Source: Planctomycetota bacterium (GTDB lineage: Bacteria > Planctomycetota > UBA1135 > GCA-002686595). From it: 64,000 nt of DNA. Below are positions 52,078-60,034 of the stretch, one piece after another. The stretch lies in the NCBI GenBank assembly GCA_012960475.1, contig DUBE01000007.1:62001-126000 (forward strand), in the 5' to 3' direction. The translations under genes were made by a program, and so were the position numbers. The stretch's first letter is position 1; every line of letters begins with the position of its first letter. The notes under the pieces are model-generated. The model did not search any database and was not told the origin of the DNA. It saw only the letters and a program-made list of their open reading frames with translations.

Positions 52078-54915
52078 ATGCGTCTGCCCATCCTAGTCAG
52101 CCTTGCTTTCACTACTCTTCCTCTGATTGCCGCACCAACTCAGGATCATCCGGTGACGCCGGAGAATTTTGAGCCGATTCAACTCGGGGACAAGGAGGGC
52201 CATGAGCATGCTGCCGCCTTCTTCGAGGGGGTGATATTTGATCCGGCGATTCCCGATGGCTCGGAGGTGCTCGGTCAATCGGTTGGCTCGCGTATCGCAC
52301 GGCCCAGGGAAATTCTGTCGGCCTTCAGTATGTGGGCCAGCCTCTCGGATCGCATGACCTTGCATGACTACGGTAAGACCCACGAAGGTCGGCGTTTGAT
52401 CTATGCCGTGATTACTTCCCCAGCCAACCACGCGCGTCTGGAATCGATCCGCAGCAGTATTGATTTGTTGAGTGACCCGCGTGGGCTGAGCGAGGAGCAG
52501 GCCAAGGATCTGACCGAGCGCACACCAGCAATCGCCTGGATGGGATATTCGATTCATGGGGATGAAACCAGCGGGAGTGACGCTGCTTTGGCAGTGGCTC
52601 ATCGATTGGTTGCGGGACAAGACGAGGGCACTCTGGCTTTGCTGGATAGCGTGGTGGTGGTGCTCGACCCATGTATGAATCCCGATGGACGGGCGCGCAT
52701 TGCTTCCTTGGTGCAGCAGGCTGCGGGGCGGCGGGTGAATTTGGACTCTCAGGCCATGCAGCGCGGGCGTTGGCCCTTTGGACGAGGAAATCACTATCTG
52801 TTTGACATGAATCGCGACTGGATGGCTGGGGTTTGCCCGGAGACTCGGGGGCGTTGGCGTGTGAACCTGGCTCTGCGGCCTCAGTTGTTCGTGGATGCCC
52901 ATGAGATGAGTGGGTTGGACACTTTCCTGATGTACCCCCAAGCTGCACCGCGTCATCCGGCTTTGCCTGCACGCCTATTGCACTGGCAGGGAGTTTTTGC
53001 GGACGCCCATGGGGAGGTCTTCGACGCCATGGGCTGGGGTTACTACACCCGCGAGTGGGCGGATGCCTGGTATCCCGGGTATTCCGATGCCTGGGGCAGT
53101 CTGGGGGGCGCGATTGGCATGCTTTATGAACAGGGCCGCAACGCGGGTCAGCCCCTGCGCCGGGACTCTGGTGAGGTGGTTCCCTATCGGGAGGCTGTGC
53201 ATGGCCAAGTGATTGCCAGTTGGTCCAACCTGGAGACCCTGGCGCAGAATCGTGCGGCGGTCTTGGGGGACTACCATGCCTTCCATCGCAGCCATGTGGA
53301 TGGTTCGAGGTCCGGATCCAAGCGCATGTTCTTCTACCATGATCCTTCCGGCAATCTCACTCGCGTGTTGATCGATCAGGGAGTGGAGGTGTTCGCTGCT
53401 GCCGAAGAATTCGAGGCCCAGGAGGTCACTTCTCACCTGGGTGCAGCCCTGCCTGCCCATACATTCCCCGCAGGAACGTTGCTTGTGCCTGTGACCCAAC
53501 CCCGTGGCGCCTTGGTGCGAGCCTACTTGGAGTTCGATCCCCGTATCGATTCCAAGACCCTGTTGGATGAGCGCGAGCGATTGGAGCGGGGAGACGGCAG
53601 CCGTTTGTACGACGTTACCGCCTGGGACCTGGGCCGCCAGATGGGCGTCAACTGTTGGTGGGGAACGCCCGAGGGTCTGACCCTTGGGGATCCCCTGGGA
53701 GGAGGGAAACCAGCCTCGCCCGTGCCGGCCTTTTCGGGGGATGCCTACGCCTATGCGCTTTCGGCCGACGATCCCCGCGCCCTTGCATTCTTGGCTAGGG
53801 CCTTTGAGGCCGGGATTCAAGTCCACCTGAGTGATGAGGAGTTCGTGGGACGCTCGGCAGGGACTTCCCGGGTCTTCCCGCGCGGTTCCTTCTTGATTCG
53901 CCGCCACGAAAACCAGTCAGACCTGGGCCAGCGCATCGTCCTTGCCGCCGTACAGTCTGGTGCGCGACCCATGCCTTTGAGCGGTGGTCGTTCGCCAGAT
54001 CTAGATCACCCGGATCTGGGTGGTCAGCACTTCACCCTGTTGTATGCCCCACGGGTGGCGTTGGTCGCTGGCGAAGGTGTCCAGACCAGCGGACTAGGCC
54101 ACATCTGGCAGTACCTGGATGAGGTACTGGGAGCGAGCGTGACATTGATCGACTCGGCTTCCCTTGGCAGTACAGACTTGCGTGAGTACCAGGTACTGAT
54201 CCTGCCTCCCGGGAATGCGAACTCTTGGTTCGATCGAGCTGGCAAATCGATTGATGCCTGGGTGCGTGGAGGAGGCACTCTGATCGCCGTGGGCAACTCC
54301 GCTTCGGCGGTGGTGACCCAGGAGGAACCCATGGTCAGCGCTCGGCGCCGTCGGGATGTGCTTGAGGAATTGGACCGCTACGCTCTGGCGACACGCCGGG
54401 CGCGGGCTGCGCGGGAAGTGGAACTGGACGCAGGTGCTCTTTGGGAGGGTCCCGAAGACCCGGCACCCAAGGAAATGGAGGATTCAAGCCCCGAGGGCTC
54501 CTCCGAATCGATCGATTCAGATCCCTCTCGCCAAGACGCTTGGCAGAGGCGCTTCATGCCCCAGGGAGTGGTCCTCAAGGGAGAGATCGATGACCATCAT
54601 TGGTTGACTGGGGGCTGTCCGGCGGAGTTTGCCCTTTTCTTTGCAGGCTCCAGCGTGCTGCTGGATGCAGGCCGCGTGCCCGTCCGATTTGCTACTTCTC
54701 GGGCGCTTCGACTGGGGGGCCTCCTTTGGCCCGAAGCCCGAGCCAGAATTGCCGACAGTGCTTGGGTCACTCAAGAATCCCATGGTTCCGGACAGGTGAT
54801 CCTCTTTGCAACTTCCCCTGTATTCAGAGGTTCCTGGGCTCAAACCGGCAGGATACTGGGGAATGCGGTCTTGCTTGGGCCTGGGGTTGGGGCTTCTCCG
54901 GTCCAAAGGCGTTAG
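52078..54915 (+). CDS. Exported M14-family zinc carboxypeptidase
   Basis: This 945-residue protein has a signal peptide (MRLPILVSLAFTTLPLIAA). The M14 zinc site is GYSIHGDETSG (H and E ligands, about residue 159), with the third ligand expected in FVDAHEMSG. Substrate-binding segments are LDPCMNPDGR and FDMNRDW. A plausible catalytic Glu is in GMLYEQGRN. The C-terminal half has a type-1 glutamine-amidotransferase-like Rossmann part (YQVLILPPGNANSWF, WVRGGGTLIAVGN), common in the large peptidases of this kind. It probably digests peptides in the periplasm or outside. Confidence 0.88.
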   Translation: MRLPILVSLAFTTLPLIAAPTQDHPVTPENFEPIQLGDKEGHEHAAAFFEGVIFDPAIPDGSEVLGQSVGSRIARPREILSAFSMWASLSDRMTLHDYGKTHEGRRLIYAVITSPANHARLESIRSSIDLLSDPRGLSEEQAKDLTERTPAIAWMGYSIHGDETSGSDAALAVAHRLVAGQDEGTLALLDSVVVVLDPCMNPDGRARIASLVQQAAGRRVNLDSQAMQRGRWPFGRGNHYLFDMNRDWMAGVCPETRGRWRVNLALRPQLFVDAHEMSGLDTFLMYPQAAPRHPALPARLLHWQGVFADAHGEVFDAMGWGYYTREWADAWYPGYSDAWGSLGGAIGMLYEQGRNAGQPLRRDSGEVVPYREAVHGQVIASWSNLETLAQNRAAVLGDYHAFHRSHVDGSRSGSKRMFFYHDPSGNLTRVLIDQGVEVFAAAEEFEAQEVTSHLGAALPAHTFPAGTLLVPVTQPRGALVRAYLEFDPRIDSKTLLDERERLERGDGSRLYDVTAWDLGRQMGVNCWWGTPEGLTLGDPLGGGKPASPVPAFSGDAYAYALSADDPRALAFLARAFEAGIQVHLSDEEFVGRSAGTSRVFPRGSFLIRRHENQSDLGQRIVLAAVQSGARPMPLSGGRSPDLDHPDLGGQHFTLLYAPRVALVAGEGVQTSGLGHIWQYLDEVLGASVTLIDSASLGSTDLREYQVLILPPGNANSWFDRAGKSIDAWVRGGGTLIAVGNSASAVVTQEEPMVSARRRRDVLEELDRYALATRRARAAREVELDAGALWEGPEDPAPKEMEDSSPEGSSESIDSDPSRQDAWQRRFMPQGVVLKGEIDDHHWLTGGCPAEFALFFAGSSVLLDAGRVPVRFATSRALRLGGLLWPEARARIADSAWVTQESHGSGQVILFATSPVFRGSWAQTGRILGNAVLLGPGVGASPVQRR

Positions 54916-55015
54916 GGCCAAGGGTCTGGTCAGCGTTTCCATTCTCTGGGCTTTGCCTTACACTCCACCGGGTCTGAGGGGTCAACTGTAGGTCCCCCCT
55001 CTATCAATTGTTCCC

Positions 55016-56434
55016 GTGGATTCCCGCCCCCAATCAATTCAATCATCCGCCAAGACTCTTCTGGGAGCGTTAGTGGAGGCCTCTCACGGCCGCCCCGAGG
55101 TACGAGACGCCCTGCGCTCGCTGCATACCTGGTTGGGGCATCAACTCGATTCTTCCCCGGGCCTCCTGCGTGAGAAGGTCGTGCATGCCGCCGATGGACG
55201 GCGGGTGACCACCCTCGATCACTCGATTCCCTCCGAACCCGTGGCGGATCTGGAGATGGTCCAGCGCCGTGCCCAGTGGAAAGGGGATGCTCTGCGTTTT
55301 GCACTGGAGCGGCGCTCCTCCGGCGGCGAGAGCGCGGAGTTGAAGGCCACCGAGGAGAAACTGCGCACTTCACTGGGTTCCCTTCCCGAATGTTATCCCT
55401 GGATGTTGGATGGTCCTATGCCCTTGCCCGCTGATGGGCCAGTGGGCATCGCAGCGGACGCCTATGATGCGCTGGCCCGCGTGGCAGAGGTTGCCCACGA
55501 ACTCGAGATTCAATCGGCCGGTCTGGCACCCGCCTCTGACCTGCTCTATCTGATGGCCGAGGCCCAGTCTGGCGTTCTGGTCGCCGTGCGCAATCTAGGC
55601 CTGCGCGGGGATTCGGATCAGCGCGATCTGTTCGCCTGGCTCAAGGATCAGACCACTCGCCACAGGGTCTATGTGGATCGGCATATGCGCTTGGATAATC
55701 CGGCCGATCCGACCAAGGCCAAGGACCTCCTCAAGCGTATCAATGAGGGCAGCGATGAATTCAGCAAGAGAGTCACGGCTCGCAAGGAGCGCGGCACTCT
55801 GTTGAACAAACTGCGCTATCACGCCTCCCGTGCGCAGGATGGAGAGTTGCTAGACGCGGATCGAGAGTCGATCACTTCGGCTCTGGAACAGTGGGGCAGT
55901 CTCGGATTCGCAACGCGTGATCGAACTCTGGTGGAGTTGGCCCAAGAACTTGCGGGCAGCCATGCGGATGATCAAGAACTGATAGCAGTTCTGACTCCAT
56001 TCTTGGAAGGTCAAGCCCCCAAAGCAGCCCAGCCGGGCAATCCAGATCCTCCTGCACTCCCTGAGCGTGACCTGCAGGCGGAATCCCGTGACCTGTTGGT
56101 CGACATCTCTGTGGCTGGCATGTATCAGGAGGGCGAAGAAGTCGACTTCGATGCCCTTGAGGAGGCCTTGTGCCCAAAGGCGCTGATCCAAGTGGCTGTC
56201 AAAGACCTTGGTGACGCTGATGCGATCCGTACGGTGGTCAGTGGCCTCGATACTGAATTGATCTTGCTCGGCGTGCGCCTTGAACCGGATGCCTATAGCG
56301 CTCTCAAGGAAGTTTGTACTGAACGGGAACTGCTCTTCGTGCGTCTGCCCGATGGGTACTCATCTGATCAGGTGGCCAAACAGGTCCTACGTCAGGTCGG
56401 ATGGCGACTGCGCAAGGACTCGGTTGAATCCTGA
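55016..56434 (+). CDS. Uncharacterised, mostly helical cytoplasmic protein
   Basis: I do not recognise this 472-residue protein. It begins with GTG, has no signal peptide or membrane segment and is rich in charged helices. The middle (LFAWLKDQTTRHRVYVDRHMRLDNPADPTKAKDLLKRI) looks like a helical repeat. The last about 90 residues form an alternating strand-helix unit (LIQVAVKDLGDADAIRTVVSGLDTELILLGVRL to ELLFVRLPDGYSS) resembling a small Rossmann-like module that ends in a basic tail. It lies alone, 100 bases after the peptidase gene, and converges with the LOG gene. Coding is supported by length, consistent codon use and absence of a comparable frame on the other strand. Confidence 0.7.
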   Translation: MDSRPQSIQSSAKTLLGALVEASHGRPEVRDALRSLHTWLGHQLDSSPGLLREKVVHAADGRRVTTLDHSIPSEPVADLEMVQRRAQWKGDALRFALERRSSGGESAELKATEEKLRTSLGSLPECYPWMLDGPMPLPADGPVGIAADAYDALARVAEVAHELEIQSAGLAPASDLLYLMAEAQSGVLVAVRNLGLRGDSDQRDLFAWLKDQTTRHRVYVDRHMRLDNPADPTKAKDLLKRINEGSDEFSKRVTARKERGTLLNKLRYHASRAQDGELLDADRESITSALEQWGSLGFATRDRTLVELAQELAGSHADDQELIAVLTPFLEGQAPKAAQPGNPDPPALPERDLQAESRDLLVDISVAGMYQEGEEVDFDALEEALCPKALIQVAVKDLGDADAIRTVVSGLDTELILLGVRLEPDAYSALKEVCTERELLFVRLPDGYSSDQVAKQVLRQVGWRLRKDSVES

Positions 56435-56513
56435 TTGAGGCTCGGTTCGCCCTGCCCGTGTGTTGCTCTGCTTCTCTCTTGCTGATCCAAGAGATCTATT
56501 GTCGTCCAGGGCC

Positions 56514-57095
56514 CTAGAGCCTGGGCCCGTTGCGCCAGTTGGGGCGTTCGGGGGGCGTGAAGGCTTTCAGGGTTGGGATCAGCTCAGCTGGGGTCTCTGC
56601 CACCAACAGAGTCGAGCGGTGTACAGGTTTGATGAAACCCTCTGCTACACAGTGATCCAAGTGCGCTAGCAGCAGGTCGAAGTAGCCCTCAAGGTTCAAT
56701 ACGCAGATAGGCTTGTGGTGTATGGCCAGCTGAAGCCAGGTCAGGGCTTCGAACAGTTCGTCATGACTGCCGTGGCCTCCGGGCAAGACCACAAAGGCGT
56801 CTGACAACTTCTCAAAGCGCGCCTTGCGTTCGTGCAAGCTGTCTACCGCTTCGAGCTGGGTCAGGCCGGCGTGCGCGACTTCCAGTTCGATCAGGCCATG
56901 GGGAATCACTCCGATCACCTCACCTCCGGCCGTCAGTGCCGCGTCTGCCAAGGCCCCCATGCATCCCACTTTGGCGCCCCCATAGACCACTCCAAGACCC
57001 GCTTCGGCGATGGTGCGACCCACCAATTGGGCGTTTTCCAAGTAAATCGGCCGTGCCCCCGGGCTCGAACCACAATAAACACAGATGCGTTTCAT
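56514..57095 (-). CDS. LOG family protein (nucleotide 5'-monophosphate phosphoribohydrolase type)
   Basis: This 193-residue protein starts MKRICVYCGSSPG and contains VVYGGAKVGCMGALADAAL, GVIPHGLIELEVAH and MHERK-like HERKARFEKLSDAFVVLPGGHGSHDELFEALTW. LOG/TIGR00730 proteins cleave the N-glycosidic bond of nucleoside monophosphates, including cytokinin nucleotides and AMP. The hallmark PGGxGTxxE appears as PGGHGSHDE, with Thr replaced by Ser and the Glu kept. The start is set by the 4-base overlap with the PepSY gene upstream; a start at 57200 would lie inside that gene. Confidence 0.9.
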   Translation of the reverse strand: MKRICVYCGSSPGARPIYLENAQLVGRTIAEAGLGVVYGGAKVGCMGALADAALTAGGEVIGVIPHGLIELEVAHAGLTQLEAVDSLHERKARFEKLSDAFVVLPGGHGSHDELFEALTWLQLAIHHKPICVLNLEGYFDLLLAHLDHCVAEGFIKPVHRSTLLVAETPAELIPTLKAFTPPERPNWRNGPRL

Positions 57096-57604
57096 GCCTT
57101 GATCTTGCGGCGGCGTCGGAAGAGGTGCGGCAGTAGCCAGAGGTAGACCCCCGTGGCCCACAAGCAGCCGAGAATCAGGCCTGCGGGCAGAAAGACCCAC
57201 AGCTTGAAGGAGTCATGGAACCAAGAGCCATCGTGAATCGATTCAATCCAATCCGAGCGCCGCAGGGTGCTGGAAAGGATTATTCCAGAGGCTGAATCGA
57301 CCTGGATCTCCCAGCGATTCTTGCAGCGCACCTTGAGCATGCCATTGATGGGGCGCACATCGAGGCGCTCGATGTCCGACCAGGAAGAGACCTCTGCTTC
57401 AGGCACCCCCTGTGCGATCTCCAACACCCGCGCCCATGGCAGTGACAACTCGCCGCTGGTCCCCTCTAGTGTGGGGGGTCGAATCCAATCCAGCTCTCCC
57501 TTCAGCTGTAGGATCACGCCAGAGGTCAAGATCACCAGCAGTGGAAGAGCTGCAATCACGGCACCCAAGCGGTGAATCTTCCTGTTCCATTTGGCCGCGC
57601 TCAT
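57092..57604 (-). CDS. PepSY-domain membrane protein
   Basis: This 170-residue inner-membrane protein has a transmembrane segment at about 12-33 (LGAVIAALPLLVILTSGVILQLKG), a periplasmic PepSY-like domain (LPWARVLEIAQGVPEAEVSSWSDIERLDVRP, WEIQVDSASGIILSS, then the WIESIHDGSWF motif) and a C-terminal segment (about 138-160) followed by a basic RRRRKIK anchor. Short PepSY-TM proteins often accompany reductases or iron uptake. Its stop overlaps the LOG start by 4 bases. Confidence 0.82.
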   Translation of the reverse strand: MSAAKWNRKIHRLGAVIAALPLLVILTSGVILQLKGELDWIRPPTLEGTSGELSLPWARVLEIAQGVPEAEVSSWSDIERLDVRPINGMLKVRCKNRWEIQVDSASGIILSSTLRRSDWIESIHDGSWFHDSFKLWVFLPAGLILGCLWATGVYLWLLPHLFRRRRKIKA

Positions 57605-57705
57605 GGGATCGCATGGTGGGCGTTGGCGAAGCGTGGGTCAAGGATGGCTGAGGCTTCATTCAAAACCCGAACCCGGAGCCGCTCGGATTCGTGAGTCTGA
57701 CCCGT

Positions 57706-59523
57706 TTAGCCTTCTGGCACGCGGATGTGTTCCACCAATTCCTGGGTGGCTGGGCTCGGGGGAGCCCCAAAGCGTCGCAGGCCCAGAGCCACAGCAAAGT
57801 TGACCAGCATGCCCACAGATCCGATGCCCTCAGGTGAGATGCCGAACCACCAGCGACTTGGCGCGTCTGGGGCCGTGTCGATGAACTTGAACCAGATGAT
57901 ATAGCTGGTGGTGAAGGCTATGCCCGCAACCATGCCTGAGACCGCACCGAGTTGGTTCATGCGCTTTGAGAAGATGCCCATCACGATGGCCGGGAAGAAT
58001 GAACTGGCTGCCAATCCAAACGCAAAGGCAACCACTTGAGCCACAAATCCCGGAGGGTAGATGCCCATGATGCCTGCGATCACTACCGCTACTGCTGCTG
58101 CGATACGCGCGGCCATCAATTCGCCCCGTTCGCTGATGTTGGGCATGGCGCCCCGCTTGAGAAGGTCGTGGCTGATAGCTGTAGAGACCACCAGCAAGAG
58201 GCCAGCGGCGGTAGACAGGGCAGCCGCAAGTGCGCCCGCGGCAACCAATCCGATGACCCAGGCTGGCAGGCCGGCGATCTCAGGATTGGCTAGCACCATG
58301 ATGTCCTTGTCCACATACAACTCGTTCGGGCTGTCGCTGGGTGGATTGAAGAACATGCGCTCGCCGCTCGCTCCGCGCTTGTCGCTGAAGGCTGGCTTGC
58401 TACTGCCTTCGAAGGCACCAAAAGCAGCTCCTTCGTGGTAGCGCACCTTGCCGTCTCCGTTCTTGTCGATCCAGGCGATCAGGCCAGTCTCTTCCCAGGT
58501 GCGAAACCAATCGGGCAAGGACTTGCCTTGGTCATTGACTCTCGTGGCGGGCGCATAGTGTGCCCCGTCCACCGTGTGGATCAGGTTGGCCCGGGCAAAG
58601 GCCGCCACCGCTGGGGCGGCGGTGTAGAGAATCGCGATGAAGAACAGTGCCCAGAATGCACTGGTGCGTGCATCTTTGACCCGCGGCACCGTGTAGAAGC
58701 GCACGATTACATGGGGCAGGCCTGCAGTGCCAACCATCAGCGCGAGGGTGATGCAAAACACATCGGTCAAGCTCTTGGAGCCGTCCGTGTAGGGTTTGAA
58801 GCCCAGCTCGTCGTGCAACTGGTTGAGAGTATCCAGCAGCCAGGGCGCACCGCTGGCAATCTCCCGGCCCACTTCTCCGTCGAGTCGGCTGCCAAAACCG
58901 ACCTGCGGAATCGGATTGCCGGTCAGCTGAATCGAGATGAAAATCGCTGGCACCAAGAAGGCGAAGATCAGGATGCAGTACTGGGCTACCTGCGTCCAGG
59001 TGATGCCTTTCATGCCCCCGAGCACCGCGTAGACGAATACGATGGCCATGCCAATCAGAACTCCTTTTTCTACGCTGACTTCGAGGAAGCGGCTGAAGAC
59101 AACCCCTACTCCGCGCATCTGACCGGCCACATAGGTGAAGCAGATGAAGATCGCGCAGAAGACCGCGACTCGTCGGCCAATTTTTGACTCGTAACGGTCC
59201 CCGATAAAGTCCGGCACGGTGAACTTGCCGAACTTGCGTAGATAGGGGGCCAACAGAACCGCCAGCAATACATAACCTCCGGTCCAGCCCATCAGGTACA
59301 CCGAACCGTCGTAGCCCATGAAACTGATCAGTCCGGCCATGCCGAGGAACGAGGCCGCGCTCATCCAATCCGCTGCCGTTGCCATGCCGTTGGCCAGGGG
59401 AGGTACGCCCTTACCGGCCACGTAGAATTCGCCCGTTGATGTAGCGCGGGCACGGATGGCGATGGCCACATATAGGGCGAAGGTCAGGCCGACAATCGTG
59501 AAGGTCCAAGCTTGTGTGCTCAT
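57706..59523 (-). CDS. Sodium:solute symporter, VC_2705/ActP-like, with EF-hand-like loop
   Basis: This 605-residue SSS-family transporter has about 13 hydrophobic segments. Family parts are FYVAGKGVPPLANGMATAADWMSAASFLG, GGYVLLAVLLAPYLRKFGKFTVPDFIGDRY, GGMKGITWTQVAQY and the later GALAAALSTAAGLLLVVSTAISHD sodium-site helix. The group transports monocarboxylates or similar solutes with sodium. A hydrophilic insertion of about 90 residues between membrane segments contains a perfect EF-hand loop pattern (D-K-N-G-D-G-K-V-R-Y-H-E, residues 353-364). The start overlaps the small-subunit stop by 4 bases (ATGA). Confidence 0.92.
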   Translation of the reverse strand: MSTQAWTFTIVGLTFALYVAIAIRARATSTGEFYVAGKGVPPLANGMATAADWMSAASFLGMAGLISFMGYDGSVYLMGWTGGYVLLAVLLAPYLRKFGKFTVPDFIGDRYESKIGRRVAVFCAIFICFTYVAGQMRGVGVVFSRFLEVSVEKGVLIGMAIVFVYAVLGGMKGITWTQVAQYCILIFAFLVPAIFISIQLTGNPIPQVGFGSRLDGEVGREIASGAPWLLDTLNQLHDELGFKPYTDGSKSLTDVFCITLALMVGTAGLPHVIVRFYTVPRVKDARTSAFWALFFIAILYTAAPAVAAFARANLIHTVDGAHYAPATRVNDQGKSLPDWFRTWEETGLIAWIDKNGDGKVRYHEGAAFGAFEGSSKPAFSDKRGASGERMFFNPPSDSPNELYVDKDIMVLANPEIAGLPAWVIGLVAAGALAAALSTAAGLLLVVSTAISHDLLKRGAMPNISERGELMAARIAAAVAVVIAGIMGIYPPGFVAQVVAFAFGLAASSFFPAIVMGIFSKRMNQLGAVSGMVAGIAFTTSYIIWFKFIDTAPDAPSRWWFGISPEGIGSVGMLVNFAVALGLRRFGAPPSPATQELVEHIRVPEG

Positions 59524-59819
59524 GCCTTGCCATCCTGCTGCGCGTTCGGGTCATCGGCCTTTTCTTCCACACCGAAACGCTTGTCCAGCCGTCCTGCCGC
59601 TCGCACATAGAAGGCGATCAAGCACACAAAGACCAAGATAGACCCCTGTTGCGCGAACCAGAATCCCAAGGGGAAGCCGGTGCCAGGGAGGCGCCACTGG
59701 TCGAGGAACTCGCGGCCCCAGATCCCGGCCCCGAAGGAGACCAGGAACCAGATGCAGAGCACAGAAAAGATCAGGCGCAGGTTGGCGCGCCAGTAGGAAG
59801 CTCGGTCGGGGCCATTCAT
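59520..59819 (-). CDS. DUF4212 small subunit of sodium:solute symporter
   Basis: This 99-residue protein with two transmembrane segments (about 14-34 and 52-74) matches DUF4212/TIGR03647: YWRANLRLIFSVLCIWFLVSFGAGI, FPLGFWFAQQGSILVFVCLIAFYV. It is always encoded next to VC_2705-type symporters and is thought to be their small subunit. The 4-base overlap with the symporter gene fits that. The C-terminus is polar and cytoplasmic (KADDPNAQQDGKA). Confidence 0.93.
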   Translation of the reverse strand: MNGPDRASYWRANLRLIFSVLCIWFLVSFGAGIWGREFLDQWRLPGTGFPLGFWFAQQGSILVFVCLIAFYVRAAGRLDKRFGVEEKADDPNAQQDGKA

Positions 59820-60034
59820 GTGCGTCCGAGGGTAGCGAGTGGGTGCCTCAGGGGGTCACGGATAGGGTCCCACTTGCCCGAAATGCGGGGCTGGGAGCCT
59901 TAGTGGCTCGACCTTGCTCTGTGTTGGATTCCCGCAAGACTAGGGGTTAGAGCCAAGTCGGATTTGGCTAAAGGCCCTATTATGGCCTTGCCCTTGCCGA
60001 ACAACCCCCTTTCAGTCGATGCATAGGCAGTCCC

